Assembly (NCBI RefSeq): GCF_900182915.1
Contig: NZ_FXUG01000010.1
Span: 1 to 64,000, forward strand
Origin: Neorhodopirellula lusitana
Lineage (GTDB): Bacteria > Planctomycetota > Planctomycetia > Pirellulales > Pirellulaceae
DNA length: 64,000 nucleotides
Direction of reading: 5' to 3'
The translations under genes were made by a program, and so were the position numbers. This document shows, in pieces, positions 16,950 to 26,001 of this stretch. The notes under the pieces were generated by a model. That model did not search any database. It was given only the letters and a program-made list of their open reading frames with translations, and was not told the origin of the DNA. Every line of letters starts with the position of its first letter. The first letter of the stretch is position 1.

Positions 16950-18289
16950 GCTTTGGGTAACTTGACTTTGCTTGTTTTCTCTTTGCCAGGTTCCTGTTCA
17001 GCAACCACGGGTGGGAACCCATTGAGTTGACGCCATATCTCTTGGCCTAGCGGAACCTGTTTCAATAGCACCCAACCATTTGCCCGGACGCCCTGTCTCA
17101 GGTATCGGTCATCCGGCCACCCATTCTCCCGATTAAAATGATTCTCCGGGGTGACCAGGACGCGAAAGTTCCCCTTTCCATCATCAGTTGGGAAAACTCG
17201 GTTGACTTTACCGCCAAAAGTACCGACAGCGACCGACGGCCAGCCAACAAACTGAACAGCTGGCCAGCCTTCAAACTGCAACCGCACCTGTGCCCCTTCC
17301 TGGATCAACGGCATGTCATTTCCGCTCACTTTCATCTCCACGCCCAACTCATCGGTATCGGGAACGATCACAAAGAGCTGATCCCCCTCCTTGATCGTGT
17401 CACTCCCTTCGACGCCAAACCATTCTTGAATCCGGCCTGACCGGGGGGCCCGGATCTCGAGCCGATCCAATTCACCACGCTTATTTCGAATGTCGAGAAT
17501 CTCCTTCTCGATCGTATTGATCTTCTGCATCGCCTCCAAAACCTTCTGCTCAGCGACACGGTTCTTGATCGCAATGTCCTGAAGCTTCGCTTCGATTTCT
17601 TCTTCTTTCGAAATCAGTGAAGCCGACAACTCGTGCACGGCGTTTTGTGCCTTTTGCACCTTGGCGGCTTGAGACTCGGCAGCCTGTCGCTTGCTAAACA
17701 GCTCTTCCCGTGAAACCAAGCCTTGTTTGGCAACCTCTTCGGCAACGCGAAGTTGGTTTTGCTTGTCCTGCAATTCGGCCGTCAACGAGGTCACTTCGTT
17801 TCGTGATTGCTCCCACTTTTGCTTGGCCGCTTCCAAATCCTGTTTCAGCGATACGGTCAAACTCTTGCCGCCGCTCTCTTGCAGCACCACGGCTTGCTTG
17901 GCGACTTCCAGACCTGACCACGCGGCCGCCTCTTTCGATTCCATGGCGATAATTTGCGTGTCAATCTGGGACACACCATCGACTGAAAACGGAGACAAAC
18001 GCAGCAACAATTCGCCTTGATTGACATAGCTGCCTTCGCGCAGCCCGGGCTTCACGTATTCAACGACGCCTTTGGACGGGCTTCGCACGGGTTGCGGTCG
18101 TTCTTGCGGATCGATCGCCACCACCATTCCAACTCCACTGGCGGTCTGCTGCCACGGGACGAATAGCATTGCGATGATCGACAAGACCAAGCCCAACAAG
18201 GTGATACGGCCAACGAACCGAATCCAGCTGCCGGTTCGGACCAACTGCATCGAGGCGAAATCGTCTGTCGATGGAAAGACTTGAATCAT
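16946..18289 (-). CDS. HlyD-family membrane fusion (adaptor) protein
   Basis: The protein is 447 aa from the ATG at 18289, which overlaps the stop of the ABC gene by ATGA. It has one N-terminal membrane segment (ITLLGLVLSIIAMLFVPW), a split lipoyl/barrel-sandwich domain (SPSKGVVEYVKPGLREGSYVNQGE and the distal IRAPRSGRIQEWFGVEGSDTIKEG), a coiled-coil hairpin of roughly 150 residues rich in Lys, Glu and Gln (190-330), and a C-terminal beta-barrel. This architecture links an inner-membrane transporter to a TolC channel. As middle gene of the operon it should bridge the ABC protein and the outer-membrane protein. Confidence 0.92.
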   Translation of the reverse strand: MIQVFPSTDDFASMQLVRTGSWIRFVGRITLLGLVLSIIAMLFVPWQQTASGVGMVVAIDPQERPQPVRSPSKGVVEYVKPGLREGSYVNQGELLLRLSPFSVDGVSQIDTQIIAMESKEAAAWSGLEVAKQAVVLQESGGKSLTVSLKQDLEAAKQKWEQSRNEVTSLTAELQDKQNQLRVAEEVAKQGLVSREELFSKRQAAESQAAKVQKAQNAVHELSASLISKEEEIEAKLQDIAIKNRVAEQKVLEAMQKINTIEKEILDIRNKRGELDRLEIRAPRSGRIQEWFGVEGSDTIKEGDQLFVIVPDTDELGVEMKVSGNDMPLIQEGAQVRLQFEGWPAVQFVGWPSVAVGTFGGKVNRVFPTDDGKGNFRVLVTPENHFNRENGWPDDRYLRQGVRANGWVLLKQVPLGQEIWRQLNGFPPVVAEQEPGKEKTSKVKLPKA

Positions 18290-20445
18290 GACTTGCCCTT
18301 CTTGTCGTGGGTTGGATGATGAGAAGCCGAAGTGTCCGGCGATGATTGTTGGCGTAAGAACAGTGTTTGGTCGCAAAGATCGGCCACGTCGGCGCGATTG
18401 GTGAAGACGAGCGTCGTCCAACCGGGGTCACCCGCCGAGATGTGCGTCCATAGCGAGTCACGAGTCGATTCGTCGAGCCCGTCCAGCAAGCCGTCGATGA
18501 CCAACAACTTGGGCCGCACCGCCAAGGCTCGCGCCACCGACAAGCGAACGATCTGTTCGGCCGAAAGCGGATAGCCGCCGGTTTGCAAGCTGGTTTGCAG
18601 GCCATTTTCGAGCTGTTCAATTGTGGCGGTTAACCCGACCTGGGCGACAACTTGGCGGACTCGGTGCTGGCCGATCCCTCGTCGTCCCAAATCGATATTT
18701 TCACGCACCGAACCATGGAAGATGTCGCCGATTCCGGCGTAGGCAACCAGCTTACCGATCCCCGAAGTGGAGGCTTGAGCGGCCTCGATTCCACAAACCT
18801 GGATCAGCCCTTCCTGCGGTTCGGTCAGACCGGAAATCGACCGTGCCAAGCACGACCGACCGCTGATGTCATCGCCAGTGATCGCCACTCGTTCGCCCGG
18901 CTGAATCGAGGCCGACGGTACCTTGGAACTCCATCCTGTCCCACGAAACGTGAGATTGGACCATGACACCGTGGCCGGCCCGTCCGCCACTTCACCGATT
19001 TCGATCTTCTGATCCGCTGGAATGTCAATCAGGTGCCCGACTTTGTCGACGCCAGCCATCAAGTCATAGAACGTTTCCAGCGACTTCCCCGCCTTTGCGA
19101 ACGCACCGACCACGACCGTCACGATCAGCTCGCTGGCCACCAACTGACCCAGCGTCAACGCGCCACCGATGACCAACCAACCTCCCAACGCCAGCACAGC
19201 CGTCGACGCCACCACCTGAACTGCCATCGCGAACCCCACTTGCCGGATGACCACTCGGAACTGCCTTTGGCGGGCGGCAATGTAGTCAGCCGTCAGCCGG
19301 TCGGTTCGCTGAATCGCTAGCCCCTCACCGCCGCTGGTCTTGAACACGGATGGCTGCGCGATGACGTCTTGCAACCAATGTGCGACCCGGTACTTGGCAA
19401 TGGATTCTTCAATTGAACTTTGAATGCCGCCGCGTCCGAGCACCCAAATGATGGACACCATCGAGATCACCAACACGATGTCGAAACCTAACAAAAACGG
19501 GTGATAGAACGCCAAAACGATCATGCCCAACACCGTCGTCAGCACAATCGAAACGCCGTCCAGCAGTAGCGCCGCGGTCGCCTTTTGAATCGTCATGATG
19601 TCAAAGAACCGGTTGGCCAACTCGCGTGGGTACTCGCCTTCCAAGTGAGCCTGATTCGCACGCGGGAACCGGTGCGCGAGGTCGCTGGCGATCCGCACGA
19701 ACTGGCGACGTTGGATGACTTCGACCACCACGGTTTGTAAAACTCGCAGCACCCCGGCGATGCTAAGACAGGTCAACAACATCAACCCGAGAATGATCAG
19801 CGGTTGAAACTGCGTTCCCCAACTGACCACGTTCACCAACGACTCCACCGCCAACGGCGTCGCCAGGGTCAACACGCCTGCGACCAGCGCGAACAATACG
19901 ACCATCCAAACGTCGCCGCGGTCCAACGACAACAAACCCAGGAAGCGACGCAGAGGCGTGGGATGGTCGTGGTGTCCGCCGTGCCCCGAGGTGCTGGCGG
20001 AGATCGATTCGCATTCGAATTGTTTTCGAGCGATCAGCATTCGAATCGGGGACGACGACCTGAACAACTTACCGAGTTGCCGGCGGCTGATCACCTTGGA
20101 ATTAATACGTTCACTGGTGGAGAACATTTCCACCGACCGCCAATTGGATTTTTCCAGCACGCGGAGGGTGCCATCTTCATAGGCCAATACGATCGGATGG
20201 CCTTCACTAAGGAATCCAAACGCCTCTTTACCCGACTCCAAATGAGTTTCATCCAGAACAACCCCCGCTTGCGTGGCGCTGGTTTGCAACACCCACAACG
20301 GATCCTCGCCGGCTGGCAACGAATCGTTCGAAAGCACGTCTGCTAGATCAATCGGAACGCCCAAGCTTTGCCCCACTCGAGTCAACGCCCGAAGGACCGA
20401 TTGATCGTCGGGGGCAACCGCGTCAGTTTGTTCAGATGGGACCAT
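18286..20445 (-). CDS. HlyB-like ABC exporter with degenerate ATPase motifs
   Basis: The protein is 719 aa. Residues 1-140 resemble the C39-like domain of HlyB-type exporters but have no catalytic cysteine; a His-rich linker follows (150-162). Residues 175-460 hold six membrane segments of the ABC exporter fold, and 490-700 the nucleotide-binding domain. All its diagnostic motifs are altered: Walker A is GDDISGRS (524-531, Lys to Arg), the Q-loop glutamine is missing, the signature reads LSAEQ (627-631), Walker B ends DG instead of DE (651-652), and the H-loop histidine is Asn683. The family normally exports unfolded proteins through HlyD and TolC in one step. It may work without normal hydrolysis, pair with another ATPase, or be decaying; the operon's intact frames argue against recent decay. 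Confidence 0.88.
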   Translation of the reverse strand: MVPSEQTDAVAPDDQSVLRALTRVGQSLGVPIDLADVLSNDSLPAGEDPLWVLQTSATQAGVVLDETHLESGKEAFGFLSEGHPIVLAYEDGTLRVLEKSNWRSVEMFSTSERINSKVISRRQLGKLFRSSSPIRMLIARKQFECESISASTSGHGGHHDHPTPLRRFLGLLSLDRGDVWMVVLFALVAGVLTLATPLAVESLVNVVSWGTQFQPLIILGLMLLTCLSIAGVLRVLQTVVVEVIQRRQFVRIASDLAHRFPRANQAHLEGEYPRELANRFFDIMTIQKATAALLLDGVSIVLTTVLGMIVLAFYHPFLLGFDIVLVISMVSIIWVLGRGGIQSSIEESIAKYRVAHWLQDVIAQPSVFKTSGGEGLAIQRTDRLTADYIAARQRQFRVVIRQVGFAMAVQVVASTAVLALGGWLVIGGALTLGQLVASELIVTVVVGAFAKAGKSLETFYDLMAGVDKVGHLIDIPADQKIEIGEVADGPATVSWSNLTFRGTGWSSKVPSASIQPGERVAITGDDISGRSCLARSISGLTEPQEGLIQVCGIEAAQASTSGIGKLVAYAGIGDIFHGSVRENIDLGRRGIGQHRVRQVVAQVGLTATIEQLENGLQTSLQTGGYPLSAEQIVRLSVARALAVRPKLLVIDGLLDGLDESTRDSLWTHISAGDPGWTTLVFTNRADVADLCDQTLFLRQQSSPDTSASHHPTHDKKGKS

Positions 20446-20591
20446 GCGTGTCTGGCTGAAAATACGAAGGGCGGGGAAATCGGCGTAGTTTGAGCAGTAT
20501 CCTTGTGCATCAACACCAGGAGTGCGTCCACCTTATATGCGGCGCGACCCAGCGTGACTTCATTTCACGCCAGGCGACACCTTGGTGAAAA

Positions 20592-20614
20592 TCCACAACG
20601 CAAAAGCTTGTGGA
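20592..20614 (-). terminator. probable terminator after dabA
   Basis: A 7-bp perfect stem (tccacaa / ttgtgga) with a 9-nt loop is followed on the minus strand by TTTTC, about 70 bp after the dabA stop. A second hairpin, gccagc-ttcact-gctggc at 20632-20649, lies closer to the gene. Together they fill the 241-bp gap 20446-20686, which has no gene. Confidence 0.5.
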
Positions 20615-20686
20615 AAAACCGTGGGAAATCAGCCAGCTTCACTGCTGGCGAGAACCTTTTTTGGGTTTAGCGGGCCGGAAAGCACA

Positions 20687-23344
20687 TTAAACCAGCGAAC
20701 CACATTCTTGGTCTTGCGGCTGGAACAGTTCAATTGATTCCGAAGAACCGCTCGACAGCTGCACCCAGTCGCCGTCCTCCTGATAGCGATATTGCTGGCC
20801 GCCGTCGATGGCGATCAGGTGCATCCATCCGTTCTGCAATCGGTCTCGAACGTCGCCATGCTTTTCAATCACCGAGTCGATCGCCTGACGTGATGCCACG
20901 ATAATGGTTTGCAATCGTAAAGGAGCGTGCTGGATGTGCTCGCCATTTCGCAGCGATTGGTCGGGAAGGCCGGACTGCAGGTCACCACCGTTTCCCGACA
21001 ACACTCCAAAGCGGCCGACAACGTTGTGAATCGTCTTGTTCCCGCTGCCAAAGTGTCGGCTGTCGACCGACGAGGCGTAGTACTGCATGTTGATCCAATG
21101 GGCGACGACCATCGGCGCCGTCATGATTGCCTCCAGCACGCCCGCCCCAGGATCCGAATCACAGTTGTAGCTGTGCAAGAACACTCGCCCATCCAGGTTC
21201 GCGTTTTGCGTCATCGAGCGCGGACCGATGATCATCCCTGCGTTGCCCGCCAGTCCCCATTCGGGTCGAGTTTGCGACCAGTCGGAAGCTCGCTTCACGA
21301 TAGCTTGGGTGGACGTCTCGCCCACCGTCGGCTGTCGCTCCAGTCGAGTGGATTCGCTTGCTGCGTCAGTGACACTTTGCAACTGGACAACTTGCGACTG
21401 GTGTGACGCTGGCACGGCATCCAAGTCGAACCATTCGATTTGGTCCGTGGTCGTGTTGTGCCAACCGGCCAAGAAGTGAGTTTCGGCAGGGATGGTGATC
21501 CCGCGCTGAACCAATCGTTCTCGCACGCTTCGATCGTTCAAAAGCAATGCGGCCAAGCGAGCGTTCGGTGCCCCGGAGTGTCCACCGCACGCGCCACAAT
21601 CCAGCCCGGCCGCCAACGGGTTGTTGTCCGTTTGGCTGCCGTGACCACAAAATCCGACCAGCGAAGCGAAGTTCTCGGTCAGCCCCATTCCGGTCAGCAA
21701 CCCGGCCGCAAAGTCGGCTTGTTGATCAGTGGACACGTTTTGTTCCCGCAGACGATTCATGCTTAGCTGCACACCGTGTTCGCCAACGCCGTCCGTTTCG
21801 GGAGTCGCTGTTTTAAGGCTGCCGCCTTGCAGTCGAGCGGCCAATTCCAGGCCGTCGAATAAGCCCATTGTTTCCACGAACGAGAAACAACCGACCGCGG
21901 AGCTTTGAAACCCCTTCCACAGCTTTCGCCATGTTCGCACACTTCGCCGTTGCTCAATCGCTTCGCACTGGGCATGCCCGTTCTCGTCAACACAGCCCGA
22001 TAGTTTCTCCTGAAGCTTGAACTTGGGCTTCAACAAAACCGGTGCGTGCACGCTCCCGGACTCTTGGCCCAGTGGCACGTATTCGAAAGGCAATCCGAAG
22101 AAGCCTGCGAAGCCGAACGTTTCAACCTGATCCGATTCCGATTCAATGTGGCGTCGAACTCGCTCGGATCGCACATCGATACAGAACGCAAGCTGCGCCA
22201 ATTTGGTGGTCGGCAACGTTGGACTGTCCGCCAGTGAAGCTGAGAAATCCGACGATGGTTCCTTGGACTTCGCGTCAGCTGTTTTTTCGACGCCGATCGA
22301 TAGTCCCTTGAGTAGTTGTTCTCGGAACGCGATTTCGGTCGCTCGCAAAAGCACCCGGCGAACCGCCTTCGCATCATCGTTTAGTGATTCCATCGAAACG
22401 ATCTGATGGTGCAGCAACGAGCTCCAGTTGATGTGGAAGTTTTGGGACTCTGAAATGGCCGCGTCATAGGCCAGCGAGATCGCGAGCAACCCTCGGAAGT
22501 CGCGTGACTCCGCCGTCTCATCTTGCATGTCTTGGAACTTCGTCCACCCGCTCCATCCGGGAATCGCGAACGCATGAGCGAGCAAGTAGCTTTCCCATAG
22601 CGACTCGGGCAGGTCGAGTCGTTGCAGCAGTTCATGAATGGAGGCGTCAACGGTGTGCGGTAACTTGCTAACGAAGTGTCGGAAGCCTTCCAAACCGTGG
22701 AATTCAGCACCGCGATCGATCAGGGCAGCACTTCGCCAAGCCTGATAAAGCGGCCGATCCTTCCATGGGTTCTCCCAAGCCGATTGGCCCTCTTGATAGT
22801 ACGACGCACAGTGCTTCCCGATCTCGTCTCGGACCACTTCGCACCAATCTATCTCACCGACAGCCGACAACTGAGCCGCGACCGTGGTGACTCGAGGCAG
22901 GTTCGACTCGACCGCGGATTCAGCCGCCTTGTCGCAACCGGAATCGACACACGTTTTTAAAGCCTGCATGACTTCGGCAAGGCTAAGCAGTCCCACACTG
23001 GAGATATCCAGTTCCTCCATTGCCGATTCAACATGTTGCCGCGTGAATCCAGCGTCAGCGTACTCCTTGGCAAAGTGAGACAGCGACGGCAACAGTTCGC
23101 ATCGCGAGAACGTTCGCAGGTAGTCACGGCTCTCAAAGAATGGTCGCTCCGTTAATCCCGCGTAGGGATTGACCGCAATCAGATCCTTCAGCGGCCAAAC
23201 CGGTGCGACCACTTCAGTCACTTGTTCGAGCAACTCTTCGAACTGTCGGTGGACGTGAGGCTCGTCATACGGCGCCGGCATGAACACCGACAGAGGCTTG
23301 CCATTAACTTGGTTTTCCGACTGGGGTGACTCGATCGTTTTCAT
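20687..23344 (-). CDS. dabA: DabA inorganic carbon transporter subunit (DUF2309)
   Basis: The protein is 885 aa from the ATG at 23344 (a TTG four codons upstream is possible). It belongs to UPF0753/DUF2309, now known as DabA, the beta-carbonic-anhydrase-like subunit of the DAB system that converts CO2 to bicarbonate with energy from the DabB ion channel. The zinc-site residues are visible: Cys388 and Asp390 in FCIDVRSE, His568 in GHGSQTDNNP and Cys583 in GLDCGACGGHSG. The opening VAPVWPLKDLIAVNPYAG is also typical. It is peripheral on the cytoplasmic face. It follows dabB with 122 bp between. In a heterotroph it probably supplies bicarbonate for carboxylases at low CO2. Confidence 0.93.
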   Translation of the reverse strand: MKTIESPQSENQVNGKPLSVFMPAPYDEPHVHRQFEELLEQVTEVVAPVWPLKDLIAVNPYAGLTERPFFESRDYLRTFSRCELLPSLSHFAKEYADAGFTRQHVESAMEELDISSVGLLSLAEVMQALKTCVDSGCDKAAESAVESNLPRVTTVAAQLSAVGEIDWCEVVRDEIGKHCASYYQEGQSAWENPWKDRPLYQAWRSAALIDRGAEFHGLEGFRHFVSKLPHTVDASIHELLQRLDLPESLWESYLLAHAFAIPGWSGWTKFQDMQDETAESRDFRGLLAISLAYDAAISESQNFHINWSSLLHHQIVSMESLNDDAKAVRRVLLRATEIAFREQLLKGLSIGVEKTADAKSKEPSSDFSASLADSPTLPTTKLAQLAFCIDVRSERVRRHIESESDQVETFGFAGFFGLPFEYVPLGQESGSVHAPVLLKPKFKLQEKLSGCVDENGHAQCEAIEQRRSVRTWRKLWKGFQSSAVGCFSFVETMGLFDGLELAARLQGGSLKTATPETDGVGEHGVQLSMNRLREQNVSTDQQADFAAGLLTGMGLTENFASLVGFCGHGSQTDNNPLAAGLDCGACGGHSGAPNARLAALLLNDRSVRERLVQRGITIPAETHFLAGWHNTTTDQIEWFDLDAVPASHQSQVVQLQSVTDAASESTRLERQPTVGETSTQAIVKRASDWSQTRPEWGLAGNAGMIIGPRSMTQNANLDGRVFLHSYNCDSDPGAGVLEAIMTAPMVVAHWINMQYYASSVDSRHFGSGNKTIHNVVGRFGVLSGNGGDLQSGLPDQSLRNGEHIQHAPLRLQTIIVASRQAIDSVIEKHGDVRDRLQNGWMHLIAIDGGQQYRYQEDGDWVQLSSGSSESIELFQPQDQECGSLV

Positions 23345-23466
23345 TGTGTTAGCCAAAGTTGGAAAGGTGTTTTGGATGGTTGGTTGGTAGATATTCAGTC
23401 AGTCTGTTAAGCAGTCGCGGTTCCGATCGGTGTCGACCGTGGACCGCGGCGTCGTTCATTTCGAAA

Positions 23467-25053
23467 TTAGGTGGTCGCGAAATTGCGAGAGAAGCGGCGG
23501 ATGAGGTGATCCAGATAGAAACCGTTGGAGGCGTGGACATAAACGCTTCTTAACCACGCGGGCGGGTTCGCTGATGTCACGGAGCGTTGCAGAGCAAAAA
23601 TGCCCAGGAACACGATGGCAACCAAGATCATCGCGATCGTGTTGCCAGTGCTAAGCGGCGAGACCGCCACCGCGTCGCCGATCAAATAGCCGGTCGCCGT
23701 GTATCCAGCCGCGTACAAGACGCACATCAGTCCTGCCATCGCGATCGACTGCATCACCAGCTTGCGGTCTCCTGTTCGGATCGCGTTGCAAATCCACTGC
23801 GTTAGCGCCAGGCAAAGGATGCCGCCTAAGATCAATCCGCCGGGCTTCTCGAGTAGCGAGATCCCAAACAGCGTCCACGCGATCACCAACATGGCCCCGC
23901 AAGCGGCCGCGGCCAATCCAATTTGCGACCAACCAATTGGCTGCTTCGGTTCAAAGGCTCCCAGCGTGGCCTGTTGGTCGCGGACGACACTACCGGACCG
24001 CAAGAACGCGTTGGCTTTGTAAAGCGAGTGGGCTGCCAAGTGCAGTGTGGCCGCCACATAGGCTCCCAATCCGACTTGCAGCATCATGAATCCCATCTGT
24101 GCGATGGTGGAATAGGCGAGCGACTTCTTCACGCTGGTTTGCGTCATCATGACCACCACTCCGAAGCCGGCGGTCAAGGTTCCGATCGCGACTAGCGAGT
24201 ACAACGACACGGGTGACAGTGCGAACACGTGGCTGAACCGAATGATCAGGTAGCCGCCCGCGTTCACGATGCCCGCATGCATCAATGCCGACACCGGCGT
24301 CGGTGCTTCCATCGTTTCAGGAAGCCATGTGTGGAACGGGAACTGAACCGACTGAGTCACCGCCGTCACCACTAACAACGCACACGCCACATGGATCGCA
24401 ACAGGAACCGGGTTCGTCCCCGCGACGAGCGTTGTCGCGGAATCCAAAATGGTCGCGAGCGAGAAAGAGCCGAATTGTTGATAGAGCAAAATCGAGGCGG
24501 CGATCAGTGTGGCATCGCCCAACCGATTGAAGGCGAACTTGGTCCAAGCCGCCCGACGTGCCGCGGTACGGTCCTGGTTTAAAACCAGCAATTGATGCAG
24601 TCCTAAGTTGGTTGCGATCCATCCCAACACAAGGCCGACCAAGTGCCCCGACGCAACGGTCAGGCTGACCGCTCCGATCGTGAAAGCTGCCCAGCGATAA
24701 TAGCGGCCCTGATTGGCCTCTCCGTCAAGGTACCGGATCGAGTACTGGCAGGTGACCCAGCCAACAAAACTGACCAGCGTCAGCATCATCGCCGACAGCC
24801 CATCCACCAAAACGAGAGGCGACTGTTGTACAAGCCCGCTCGACAGGCTTCCGGATCCGCCGGCAAAGGTCCGGCTGAAAACGAACATCAACAGGACGCC
24901 CATTGAGATCGCGAACTGACTTGCGACTGCGAAGGTGACCCCACGGCGAAAACGCGTCACTGCACGCTGAGCCACAGAATCGGGAACCAATACCGCTGCA
25001 ACCAGCAAGATCGGGATCAGTGTGGGCAGCAAACTCAACCAGGCGAACAACAT
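23467..25053 (-). CDS. dabB: DabB NuoL-like ion-translocating subunit
   Basis: The protein is 528 aa from the ATG at 25053, where the first membrane helix begins (LFAWLSLLPTLIPILLVAAVLV). It has about 13-14 membrane helices of the NADH-quinone oxidoreductase subunit 5 / Mrp antiporter family, with the conserved QFPFHTWLPETMEAPTPVSALMHAG proton-channel helix (read as two overlapping parts) and SVKKSLAYSTIAQMGFM. Being next to dabA rather than nuo genes identifies it as DabB, the cation-driven membrane partner. The promoter region is shared with the divergent regulator at 25343. Confidence 0.92.
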   Translation of the reverse strand: MLFAWLSLLPTLIPILLVAAVLVPDSVAQRAVTRFRRGVTFAVASQFAISMGVLLMFVFSRTFAGGSGSLSSGLVQQSPLVLVDGLSAMMLTLVSFVGWVTCQYSIRYLDGEANQGRYYRWAAFTIGAVSLTVASGHLVGLVLGWIATNLGLHQLLVLNQDRTAARRAAWTKFAFNRLGDATLIAASILLYQQFGSFSLATILDSATTLVAGTNPVPVAIHVACALLVVTAVTQSVQFPFHTWLPETMEAPTPVSALMHAGIVNAGGYLIIRFSHVFALSPVSLYSLVAIGTLTAGFGVVVMMTQTSVKKSLAYSTIAQMGFMMLQVGLGAYVAATLHLAAHSLYKANAFLRSGSVVRDQQATLGAFEPKQPIGWSQIGLAAAACGAMLVIAWTLFGISLLEKPGGLILGGILCLALTQWICNAIRTGDRKLVMQSIAMAGLMCVLYAAGYTATGYLIGDAVAVSPLSTGNTIAMILVAIVFLGIFALQRSVTSANPPAWLRSVYVHASNGFYLDHLIRRFSRNFATT

Positions 25054-25204
25054 CGAAACCTCCACAGAGAAGAAGCAGGAGACGTGAAAACTAAAGCACG
25101 ACTTTCGTGTCGTCAATTGCTTTTCGTCTATTCGCGGGCTCGGGATGAGTGGATTTCCGGTGATCGGGGAGACCGGAGTGGCGGAAAGTCACCTGTTTTG
25201 CCGC

Positions 25205-25244
25205 AATTCCAGGTGGAATTCCGTATCACGAAAAACTTTTCGTG
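25205..25244. promoter_or_regulatory. two palindromes in the dabB/regulator divergent promoter
   Basis: AATTCCAGGTGGAATT (25205-25220) and CACGAAAAACTTTTCGTG (25227-25244, with one centre asymmetry) lie seven bases apart in the 289-bp gap 25054-25342. A -10-like TACAAT follows at 25256-25261 toward the regulator gene. They are good candidates for operator sites of the adjacent winged-helix protein. Nothing else is seen in the gap. Confidence 0.5.
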
Positions 25245-25342
25245 TTTTTCAGTGGTACAATCAACCAGGACACGGGGTGACGCCGGAATCGCCCCGCCCC
25301 ATGGAAATTCAAGGAGTCCGGAGCCTAGGCGGGAGATGATCA

Positions 25343-25765
25343 ATGGCAGCTAAGAAATCCACGCGTGACCAGCGTGTTAAGAGCACGAAGAAGACCGACG
25401 CAGCGAACGCGAAGTCGACAAAAGCCAAACCTGCCGCCCCTACCGGTGCTGCAGCAACGGCCTTAGCTTCGAAGCCAGCCGAAGGTCGGCCTAGCACACG
25501 CTGGACTTTCCTGACGAATCACGCCCACGTCCTGATCGTGCTGCACGCGGAACCCGATTTGGTGCTTCGCGAAGTTGCTGTTCGCGTCGGCATCACCGAG
25601 CGTGCCGTCCAGCGAATCGTTCAGGACCTGGAAGACGAAGGCTTCATTCGTCGTGAAAAGATCGGACGCAAGAACCATTACGAAGTTCTGACCGACCAGC
25701 CGCTGCGACATCCCATCGAGGCACACCGGGATATCGGCGACGTGTTGAAACTGATCACGGGCTGA
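25343..25765 (+). CDS. winged-helix regulator divergent from dabBA
   Basis: The protein is 140 aa. The first 45 residues are Lys/Ala-rich ([20 protein letters not shown]), a flexible basic tail. Residues about 50-125 form a MarR/ArsR-like winged helix: [23 protein letters not shown], then the recognition helix [19 protein letters not shown] and a basic wing [13 protein letters not shown]. Divergent location and palindromes between it and dabB suggest it controls inorganic carbon uptake and itself. No ligand-binding domain is present, so the signal is unclear. The last 15 residues ([13 protein letters not shown]) may support dimerisation. Confidence 0.82.
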   Translation: MAAKKSTRDQRVKSTKKTDAANAKSTKAKPAAPTGAAATALASKPAEGRPSTRWTFLTNHAHVLIVLHAEPDLVLREVAVRVGITERAVQRIVQDLEDEGFIRREKIGRKNHYEVLTDQPLRHPIEAHRDIGDVLKLITG

Positions 25766-25893
25766 GAGGCAAAACCGATCCTAATTTGACATCCTTCGGT
25801 ACCGGATTCAAATCAATCCGAAGTTCTTTCGCACGTGAATTCCCGTGTTTTATGACTTCCAAAAGAGTTTCCGCAAAAAGATTTTAATTTGTT

Positions 25894-25920
25894 GCATCCG
25901 TTTGGTGTGATCCTGCGAAT
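25894..25920 (+). promoter_or_regulatory. candidate ECF sigma promoter for fasciclin gene
   Basis: GCATCC (25894-25899), 15 bp, then GCGAAT (25915-25920), about 80 bp before the fasciclin start. It resembles the CCATCC / CCGAAT boxes that I recall for mycobacterial SigK promoters, and the gene is followed by a sigma factor with an RskA-like anti-sigma factor. One base of each box differs and the spacing is slightly short. Confidence 0.35.
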
Positions 25921-26001
25921 ACGTACTCGACCTGGCCAGTCACTTTGCTTGTTGCGAGCAAAGAACCGTATTTCAAATCTACTAAACAGAGCACAGGAAA
26001 C

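Noticed and set aside
23345-23466. Possible small gene between dabB and dabA
   Set aside because: Only a short frame without ribosome-binding site or domain; it overlaps the end of dabB.
25966-26001. Longer start for the fasciclin gene at 25945
   Set aside because: The 19 extra residues are not signal-like, while a clean signal peptide starts at 26002.
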